Shown here piece by piece: positions 1-5,185 of a stretch of DNA of 5,185 bases. The translations under genes and the position numbers were made by a program. The notes beneath the pieces are model-generated. The model was not told the DNA's origin, made no database searches, and saw only the letters and a list, made by a program, of their open reading frames with translations. The DNA comes from Kiloniellales bacterium (lineage in GTDB: Bacteria > Pseudomonadota > Alphaproteobacteria > Kiloniellales > JAKSBE01): NCBI GenBank assembly GCA_030067055.1, contig JASJAL010000265.1, positions 1-5,185 on the forward strand, given 5' to 3'. Each line of letters opens with the position of its first letter. Within the stretch, counting starts at the first letter, position 1.

Positions 1-1580
1 CCTTGCCGCATCAGCTCGTCCGCTTCGTTCGCCTGCCGGGCGAGAAGCACCGCTTCATCCGGCTGGAGCAGGTGGTCGAGCTGCATCTGGAGCGCATGTT
101 CCCGGGCTTCGAGGTCGAGGAGCTGGGCTACTTCCGGGTGGTCCGCGACAGCGACATCGAGATCGAGGAAGAGGCCGAGGATCTGGTGCGGGTCTTCGAG
201 ACGGCGCTGAAGCGCCGCCGGCGCGGCAGCGTCATCCGGCTCTCGGTCAACGCCGAGATGTCGGACTCGCTGCGCGCCTTCGTGATCGACGAACTGGACG
301 TCGAGGAGAGCGACGTCTACGCCCTGGACGGCATGCTCGGCCTGTCGGACATCAAGCAACTGATCGTCGACGACCGGCGCGACCTAGTCTTCGATCCCTT
401 CAACATCCGCTTTCCCGAGCGGATCCGGGACTTCGGCGGCGATTGCTTCGCGGCGATCCGCGACAAGGACATCATCGTCCACCATCCCTACGAGAGCTTC
501 GACGTCGTCGTCCAGTTCATCCGCCAGGCGGCGCTCGACCCGGCCGTGGTGTCGATCAAGCAGACGCTCTACCGGACCAGCGAGGATTCGCCGATCGTGG
601 CCGCCCTGGCGGAGGCCGCGGAGGCCGGCAAGACCGTGACCGCGCTGGTCGAGCTCAAGGCCCGCTTCGACGAGGCCCGCAACATCCGCTGGGCGCGCAA
701 TCTCGAACGGGCCGGGGTGCAGGTGGTTTACGGCTTCATCGACCTCAAGACCCATGCCAAGGTCTCGCTGGTCGTGCGCCGCGAAGGCCAGGCCTTGCGC
801 TCCTACGTCCATTTCGGGACCGGCAACTACCATCCGATCACGGCGAAGATCTACACCGACCTGTCCTTCTTCACCTGCGATCCGGCGCTCTGCCACGACG
901 CGGCGCGGCTGTTCAACTACATGACCGGCTACGCCCGTCCGGAGCGCCTGGAAAAGCTCTCGATCTCGCCGATCACCTTGCGGGCGACCCTGCTGCGTCA
1001 GATCGAAGAGGAGATCGGCCACGCCGAGGCCGGGCGGCCGGCGGCGATCTGGGCCAAGATGAACTCGCTGGTCGACGGTGAGATCATAGACGCGCTCTAC
1101 CGGGCCTCCCAGGCCGGCGTCCAGATCGAGCTCATCATGCGGGGAATCTGTTGCCTGAGACCGGGCGTCCCGGGGCTGTCGGAGAACATCTCGGTGAAGA
1201 GCATCATCGGGCGCTTCCTCGAGCACAGCCGGATCGTTTGCTTCGGTGCCGGAAACGGGCTGCCATCCCGGTCGGCCAAGGTCTTCATCTCCTCGGCCGA
1301 CTGGATGCCGCGCAACCTGGACCGGCGGGTCGAGACCCTGGTGCCGATTGAGAATCCCACCGTTCACCAGCAGGTGGTCGAGCAGATCATGATCGCCAAC
1401 CTCAAGGACGAAGCGCAGTCCTGGGTGCTGGAGTCCGATGGCAGTTACCGGCGCTTGCCGAAAGCCGCGGAGAGTTTCAGTATTCACACCTACTTCATGA
1501 CCAATCCCAGCCTGTCCGGGCGCGGCAGCGCCCTGAAGTCGGCGAAGAAGGCCCCCCGCCTTATGCTCAAAGAGTCCTGA
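1..1580 (+). CDS. ppk1: Polyphosphate kinase 1 (PPK1), 5'-truncated by window edge
   Basis: PPK1 reversibly transfers the terminal phosphate of ATP onto inorganic polyphosphate through a phosphohistidine. The reading frame is open to the window edge; the first whole codon is at 3, and 525 residues are visible. Aligned by memory to the 688-residue E. coli enzyme, about 185 N-terminal residues (N domain and part of the H domain) lie outside, so the TTG at 3 is not the real start. In fragment numbering, His251 (LKTHAK, codon 753-755) matches the phosphorylated His435 and His408 (LEHSR, codon 1224-1226) matches His592. Arg191 and Arg221 (ARFDEARN) match Arg375 and Arg405, Tyr284 matches Tyr468 and Arg380 matches Arg564, all at exactly conserved spacing. 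The C1 and C2 catalytic domains, roughly residues 138-318 and 319-505, are complete. It is the first visible gene of an operon with ppx. I infer an intact, active enzyme. Family assignment is very secure. Confidence 0.97.
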   Translation, partial: LPHQLVRFVRLPGEKHRFIRLEQVVELHLERMFPGFEVEELGYFRVVRDSDIEIEEEAEDLVRVFETALKRRRRGSVIRLSVNAEMSDSLRAFVIDELDVEESDVYALDGMLGLSDIKQLIVDDRRDLVFDPFNIRFPERIRDFGGDCFAAIRDKDIIVHHPYESFDVVVQFIRQAALDPAVVSIKQTLYRTSEDSPIVAALAEAAEAGKTVTALVELKARFDEARNIRWARNLERAGVQVVYGFIDLKTHAKVSLVVRREGQALRSYVHFGTGNYHPITAKIYTDLSFFTCDPALCHDAARLFNYMTGYARPERLEKLSISPITLRATLLRQIEEEIGHAEAGRPAAIWAKMNSLVDGEIIDALYRASQAGVQIELIMRGICCLRPGVPGLSENISVKSIIGRFLEHSRIVCFGAGNGLPSRSAKVFISSADWMPRNLDRRVETLVPIENPTVHQQVVEQIMIANLKDEAQSWVLESDGSYRRLPKAAESFSIHTYFMTNPSLSGRGSALKSAKKAPRLMLKES

Positions 1581-1589
1581 GTCGTCTCA

Positions 1590-3116
1590 ATGTCCAGCGT
1601 TCGAAAGCCCAAAGGCCTGGCGCCCAAGATGCGCCTGCCCGTGTTGTCGCCGGGGATCCGCAACCAGCGCCGCACGAAACGCCGGGTGGCGGTGATCGAC
1701 ATCGGCTCCAACTCGATCCGCCTGGTGGCCTTCCAGGGCCCGCAGCGGGTCCCGGTGCCGATTTTCAACGAAAAGGTGCTCTGCGGTCTGGCGCGCGGCC
1801 TGGGCGAGACCGGACGCCTCAACCCGGCTGGCGTGGAATCGGCGCTTAAGAACCTCGAACGCTTCACCAAGCTGGCCGCCGCGATGCGGTCGGACGAGAT
1901 CGCCATGCTCGCGACCGCGGCCGTGCGCGAGGCCGAGGACGGGCCGGCGTTCGTCGCCGAGGTGATGCAACGCACCGGCTTCGAGATCAGGGTCCTGTCT
2001 GGCGAGGAAGAGGCGCGCTTCTCCGCCGAAGGGGTCATGGCCGGTGCGCCCCTGGCGGATGGAATCATGGGCGATTTGGGCGGCGGTTCCCTGGAGCTGG
2101 TGCGGATCGACGGCGGCAAGGTGACGGATCTGGCGACTTTGCCGTTGGGCCCTTTACGTCTTCTCGGCGAGACCGGCGGCGACGGCAAGGTCATGCGCCG
2201 GCAGATAGAGGAGGCTCTGGACTCGCTGCCCTGGCTGGAGCAGGGCACGACGCCGCACTTCTACGCCGTCGGTGGGTCCTGGCGCAACCTGGCCCGGATC
2301 AGCATGGAAAGCCGCGACTACCCGTTGAAGGTCATTCACGGCTACACCATGACGGCCTCCGAGCTGGAGGACCTGACCCGGGTGGTCGCGCGTCAGACCA
2401 AGGAATCCCTGGCCAGGCTAAAGAACGTCACGTCGCGGCGGCTGGAGACCCTGCCGCCGGCGGCGCTGATCCTTCGGCGCCTCCTGCGTCGGCTCAACCC
2501 GCGCGAAGTGGTCTTTTCCGCCTACGGCCTGCGCGAGGGCTGGCTGTTCGACCAGCTCTCGAAGGCCGAGCGCGCCAAGGATCCGCTGCTGGAGGTTGCC
2601 CGCGACGTGATGGAGCGCGATAACCGCTTCGGCGATCTCGGGCCTGAGCTCTTCGCCTGGTCGGCGCCGTTGTTCGAGGACGAAAGCGAGGCCGACGCGC
2701 GATTGCGGCGGGCAGCCTGCTACTTCTCCGACCTGGCCTGGCGCGAGCATCCGGACTACCGCGCCTCCTGGGCCTTGCACCGGCTGTTGCAATGGCCGTT
2801 CCTAGCCGCCGATCACAGTGAGCGCGCCTTCCTGGCCCTGACCGTGGCCTGGCGCTACGGCGGTTCCGATGAGATCTCCTCATTCCTGGTACTGCTAAGC
2901 CCCGCGGAGGCGGAACGCGCCAGGGTCCTGGGTCTGGCCCTCCGGCTTGCCTATACCCTGTCGGCGGGCACGATCGAGGTGCTGCAGAACTGCCATCTGC
3001 ATTGGTCGGAGGGCCGCCTTCAGCTCAACCTTCCGGAGGACGGGCCCGTTCCCTCAGGCAATGTGGTCGAGCGACGCTTCGCCCAGCTCGTCGAAGCCGT
3101 GGACAGCCTGGCCTGA
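1590..3116 (+). CDS. ppx: Exopolyphosphatase, Ppx/GppA family
   Basis: This is a 508-residue cytoplasmic phosphatase expected to remove terminal phosphates from polyphosphate. GppA-like pppGpp hydrolysis is possible, because the two activities share a fold. The N-terminal actin-like ATPase-fold part (about 33-320) carries the phosphate-binding motif VAVIDIGSNS (33-42), SGEEEAR with Glu141, GDLGGGSLE (161-169) with Glu169, and GLREG (313-317). Glu141 and Glu169 correspond to the catalytic Glu119 and Glu148 of Aquifex Ppx. A helical C-terminal region (about 325-505) resembles the HD-like half of long Ppx proteins. The length fits the roughly 500-residue class. The ATG at 1590 lies 9 bases after the ppk1 TGA in the same frame and has no clear Shine-Dalgarno, so translation probably depends on coupling to ppk1. 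The in-frame ATG at 1629 is an alternative that would shorten a basic tail preceding the fold. Adjacency to ppk1 strongly favours Ppx over GppA. Confidence 0.93.
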   Translation: MSSVRKPKGLAPKMRLPVLSPGIRNQRRTKRRVAVIDIGSNSIRLVAFQGPQRVPVPIFNEKVLCGLARGLGETGRLNPAGVESALKNLERFTKLAAAMRSDEIAMLATAAVREAEDGPAFVAEVMQRTGFEIRVLSGEEEARFSAEGVMAGAPLADGIMGDLGGGSLELVRIDGGKVTDLATLPLGPLRLLGETGGDGKVMRRQIEEALDSLPWLEQGTTPHFYAVGGSWRNLARISMESRDYPLKVIHGYTMTASELEDLTRVVARQTKESLARLKNVTSRRLETLPPAALILRRLLRRLNPREVVFSAYGLREGWLFDQLSKAERAKDPLLEVARDVMERDNRFGDLGPELFAWSAPLFEDESEADARLRRAACYFSDLAWREHPDYRASWALHRLLQWPFLAADHSERAFLALTVAWRYGGSDEISSFLVLLSPAEAERARVLGLALRLAYTLSAGTIEVLQNCHLHWSEGRLQLNLPEDGPVPSGNVVERRFAQLVEAVDSLA

Positions 3117-3128
3117 GGCAGCGCCAGG
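3107..3128. terminator. Weak inverted repeat between convergent genes, possible bidirectional terminator
   Basis: CCTGGC at 3107-3112 and GCCAGG at 3123-3128 form a perfect 6-bp GC-rich stem with a 10-base loop. The repeat spans the end of ppx and the 16-base gap before the stop of the convergent M23 gene. The position suits a shared terminator. The stem is short, neither side has a T tract, and such stems arise by chance in GC-rich DNA, so this is only a candidate. Confidence 0.22.
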
Positions 3129-3132
3129 GCCG

Positions 3133-4182
3133 CTATCTCAGCTCGATTTCACGGGTCACGTGAAGGACCTCCTGCGGGCCCGTCGGGTCTTTCCGGCGCA
3201 CGCGGTAGTCGGCGCGGTAGCGCCCGGGTATCCAGCCGTCCGGCGGCCGTCGCTTGCCGCCGAAGCGGAACCACTGGGCCTTGTCCCCGGGCACCTCGGT
3301 CACGGATCGCATAAGCTCGCTGCCGTCGGGCCGGGCGATCGTAAGCGTTTCCTCGTCGCCTCCGCGCAGCCCCCAGCTCACCGCCCAGAACACCAGGGCC
3401 GGCTCGCTGACGGTCAGGGCGTCCCGCCGAAATTCGCCCTTCAGGACCCCATCCAGCGACGGCTTGCGGGCGGCGAAGCCGGCCAGCAGCAATCCGCCTG
3501 GCCGGTAGACGAGTTCGCGTGCTGCGGCTTCGGACCACAGACTACGGTCGACCCGGCCGCAGCCCGAGCCGGGTGCCAGCCCGGTGAAGGGGTCCACGGC
3601 TTTGCCATCGCGCCGCAAGGCGAACTCGACATGGGGAAACTCGGTGTGGCCCGACAGGCCGATCAGGCCCAGGACCTGACCGCTGACCACCCGGTCGCCG
3701 GGGCGAACCGCGACGCTGCCCTTCAGCAGGTGGCTGTACTGGGTTTCCCAGCCGCCGGGATGCGCGACGACCACGCCGTTGCCGGCCTCGCGGCCCTTGA
3801 TCTCAGCCAAGTCGATGTCGCGGATCGAGACGTCCGGCATGCCGTCGCGCACCGCCTTGACCTCGCCGGCGGCGGCGGCCAGGACCGGCACGCCCGCGCG
3901 CATCTCGATCAAGCTGGGCACCCGGATATCGGTGCCGTCGTGGCCGTCGTAGGCCAGCGGACCGCAGCTGTGGTCCCGGGCCCCGGGGCCGGCGTCCTGG
4001 TCGACGTAGTTCTGGACCACGCAATCCCTGCCCATCTCGCAGTCCACTGGAAGCTCGAGGCGGAACTCGTCGGCCGCGGCGGCGGGCGCGAGGGCAGGGT
4101 TCAGGATCGGCGCTAGGGCCAAGGCCAGGATCGGGCCCAAGGCCATGGCAAATGGCGGGCGCCTGGGCGCCGGGTCAGGCAT
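3133..4182 (-). CDS. Exported M23-type metallopeptidase with C-terminal extension and HxE motif
   Basis: This 349-residue protein belongs to the M23 (LytM/peptidase family) fold, whose members are zinc endopeptidases that cut peptidoglycan cross-links, or inactive regulators of such enzymes. Residues 1-37 look like a Sec signal peptide: Arg7-Arg8, a hydrophobic Ala/Leu stretch at 14-36, and AAA|DEF as likely cleavage, so it should be periplasmic. The M23 core covers about 75-200: GHDGTD gives His81 and Asp85 (HxxxD zinc ligands), YSHL gives His151, and FPHVEF gives His184 and Glu186. The usual motif is HxH, so the expected third zinc ligand is glutamate here. Cys48, Cys54, Cys73 and Cys208 could form disulfides. 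Residues 210-349 are an extra, probably beta-rich region of unknown role. The ATG at 4182 directly follows the rnd stop and is chosen because GGAAAG lies 9 bases upstream; the in-frame ATG at 4146 lacks such a site. Family membership is solid; catalytic activity and substrate are uncertain. Confidence 0.9.
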   Translation of the reverse strand: MPDPAPRRPPFAMALGPILALALAPILNPALAPAAAADEFRLELPVDCEMGRDCVVQNYVDQDAGPGARDHSCGPLAYDGHDGTDIRVPSLIEMRAGVPVLAAAAGEVKAVRDGMPDVSIRDIDLAEIKGREAGNGVVVAHPGGWETQYSHLLKGSVAVRPGDRVVSGQVLGLIGLSGHTEFPHVEFALRRDGKAVDPFTGLAPGSGCGRVDRSLWSEAAARELVYRPGGLLLAGFAARKPSLDGVLKGEFRRDALTVSEPALVFWAVSWGLRGGDEETLTIARPDGSELMRSVTEVPGDKAQWFRFGGKRRPPDGWIPGRYRADYRVRRKDPTGPQEVLHVTREIELR

Positions 4183-5185
4183 TCAGGCCGACTTTCCGCC
4201 GGGCTCGGCGAGGCAAACCTCGCGGTCCAGGATGGTCAACGCCAGCTCGCCGTGTTTGAGCTTCAAGGCATCGGCGCCGAAGATCTCGCGCCGCCAGCCG
4301 CTGAGCGCCGGCACCTCGGCCTTGTCGTCGGCGGCGATCAGCTCGAGATCGGCGGCGCTGGCAATCAATTTCTGGGCCACGCCGTGGGACTCGCACTTGG
4401 CCTTCAGCAGCACCTTGAGAAGGTCGACGACCGGGCCCAGGCCCGAGATCCGCTCGTGCCGGGGCGGCGGCTTGGGGCGCTGCTCCGCCGGAGTCGCCTG
4501 GCCGGCCTTGATCGCTTCCAGGATGCCCCGCCCCATGCGGCCCTCGGCGAAGTCCCGGCTGAGGCCCCGGGTCCGGGACAGCGCCTTGGCGTCCCCGGGC
4601 GTATGGGCGGCGACGTCGAGCAGCTGCTCGTCGCGCAGGATCCGGTTGCGCGGTACGTCGCGGCGCTGGGCCTCGACCTCGCGCCAGGCGGCCAGGGCCT
4701 TCAGGACCGCGAGGAATCGGCGGTCGTTGGAGCGCGACTTGAGCCGGCGCCAGGCCTCATCGGGCTCCAGCGCATAGGTCGCCGGCGTGGTCAGGACCGC
4801 CATCTCCTCGGAAAGCCAGGCGGCCCGGCCGGACTTCTTCAGCTGCCGGCTGAGGCGCTCGTAGATCGGCCGCAGGTGTATGACGTCGGCCAGCGCATAG
4901 TCCAGCTGCCGCGGCGTCAGGGGCCGATGCGACCAGTCGGCGAAGCGCGAGACCTTGTCGAGACGGGCGCCGACGATTTGCGAGACCAGGCGATCGTAGG
5001 ACACCGATTCGCCGAAGCCGCAGACCATGGCGGCGACCTGGGTGTCGAAGATCGGTGCGGGCAGCTGGCCGAAAAGGTGGAAGAAGATCTCCAGGTCTTG
5101 TCTGGCCGAATGGAAGACCTTCAGCACCTTCGGATCGGCCAGGAGCCGGCCCAGGGGGGCCAGGTCGATGCCATCGGCCAGGGTG
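4183..5185 (-). CDS. rnd: Ribonuclease D, N-terminus cut by window edge
   Basis: RNase D is a DEDDy-family 3'-to-5' exoribonuclease that trims tRNA precursors and other small structured RNAs. The frame stays open to the right edge, giving 333 visible residues from the codon at 5184-5182. The GTG at 5127 is internal, because recognisable RNase D sequence (DGIDLAPLGRLLADPK) precedes it. Perhaps 50 N-terminal residues, including the Exo I DxE motif, lie outside. In fragment numbering, Exo II is HSARQDLEIF with Asp30, followed by FDTQ with Asp47. Exo III is YALAD with Tyr96 and Asp100, the catalytic tyrosine and aspartate of the DEDDy class. An HRDC domain covers about 140-225. A second HRDC-like domain covers about 245-333 and includes SGWRRE, matching the two-HRDC layout of E. 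coli RNase D. Length fits the usual 375-390 residues. It ends directly against the downstream M23 gene. Assignment is secure and nothing suggests inactivation. Confidence 0.95.
   Translation of the reverse strand, partial: TLADGIDLAPLGRLLADPKVLKVFHSARQDLEIFFHLFGQLPAPIFDTQVAAMVCGFGESVSYDRLVSQIVGARLDKVSRFADWSHRPLTPRQLDYALADVIHLRPIYERLSRQLKKSGRAAWLSEEMAVLTTPATYALEPDEAWRRLKSRSNDRRFLAVLKALAAWREVEAQRRDVPRNRILRDEQLLDVAAHTPGDAKALSRTRGLSRDFAEGRMGRGILEAIKAGQATPAEQRPKPPPRHERISGLGPVVDLLKVLLKAKCESHGVAQKLIASAADLELIAADDKAEVPALSGWRREIFGADALKLKHGELALTILDREVCLAEPGGKSA
4192..4197 (-). promoter_or_regulatory. Ribosome binding site of the M23 gene inside the rnd 3' end
   Basis: On the minus strand GGAAAG lies within the last codons of rnd, followed by 9 bases and then the ATG at 4182-4180. 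The rnd stop TGA occupies 4185-4183, so stop and start abut as TGAATG. This supports the longer M23 start over the internal ATG at 4146 and suggests that ribosomes finishing rnd reinitiate on the downstream gene. Confidence 0.6.

Noticed and set aside
384..1487. A 367-codon open frame antisense to ppk1.
   Set aside because: The plus strand in the same region encodes PPK1 with all catalytic residues. The antisense product is Arg/Gly/Asp-rich with no recognisable fold, as expected for shadow frames in GC-rich DNA.
1490..2248. A 252-codon minus-strand open frame across the ppk1/ppx junction.
   Set aside because: It overlaps two well-supported genes, is Ser/Arg/Pro-rich and low in complexity, and has no family resemblance.
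2947..4116. A 389-codon plus-strand open frame antisense to the M23 gene and overlapping the ppx end.
   Set aside because: The minus strand here encodes a protein with a signal peptide and M23 motifs. The plus-strand product is a compositionally biased Ala/Gly/Asp/Arg shadow without motifs.
4145..4777. A 210-codon plus-strand open frame antisense to rnd.
   Set aside because: It lies opposite the HRDC regions of rnd and yields a Ser/Arg/Ala-rich product with no recognisable domain.
5125..5127. GTG as the start of rnd.
   Set aside because: The frame continues upstream to the window edge with sequence fitting RNase D, and starting here would remove the Exo I motif, so the gene is cut by the window.
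1..5185. A previously undescribed system such as a defence island, mobile element or novel RNA.
   Set aside because: All but about 25 bases are covered by four recognisable housekeeping-type genes with uniform base composition. I saw no direct repeats, terminal inverted repeats, att-like sites, tRNA or structured intergenic DNA.

Overview
The window is ordinary chromosomal DNA from a GC-rich proteobacterium, roughly two thirds G+C by eye. Protein style and gene content point to an alphaproteobacterium, perhaps Rhodospirillales-like. That placement rests on remembered family resemblance, not a search. Coding density is almost total: four genes fill the window, and the only gaps are 9 and 16 bases. 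I see no RNA gene, mobile element, CRISPR array or long repeat.

Left half, + strand: the 3' three quarters of ppk1 (polyphosphate kinase; 5' end outside the window), then a complete ppx (exopolyphosphatase of the Ppx/GppA family) starting 9 bases after the ppk1 stop. This is the classic pair that makes and degrades polyphosphate, almost certainly one operon with its promoter upstream of the window. All PPK1 catalytic residues I could align to the E. coli enzyme are present at identical spacing, and the Ppx active-site glutamates are present.

Right half, - strand: rnd (ribonuclease D, N-terminus cut off by the right edge of the window), then an exported M23-type metallopeptidase whose ATG follows the rnd stop directly (TGAATG). 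These two look co-transcribed and translationally coupled. The M23 protein has a signal peptide, an HxxxD zinc motif and a C-terminal extension. The usual second histidine of its HxH motif is glutamate (HVE).

The two operons converge, with the ppx and M23 stops 16 bases apart. I found no strong evidence for a novel system here. The points most worth a second look are the HxE active site of the M23 protein, the tight rnd/M23 coupling, and the in-frame arrangement of ppk1 and ppx.
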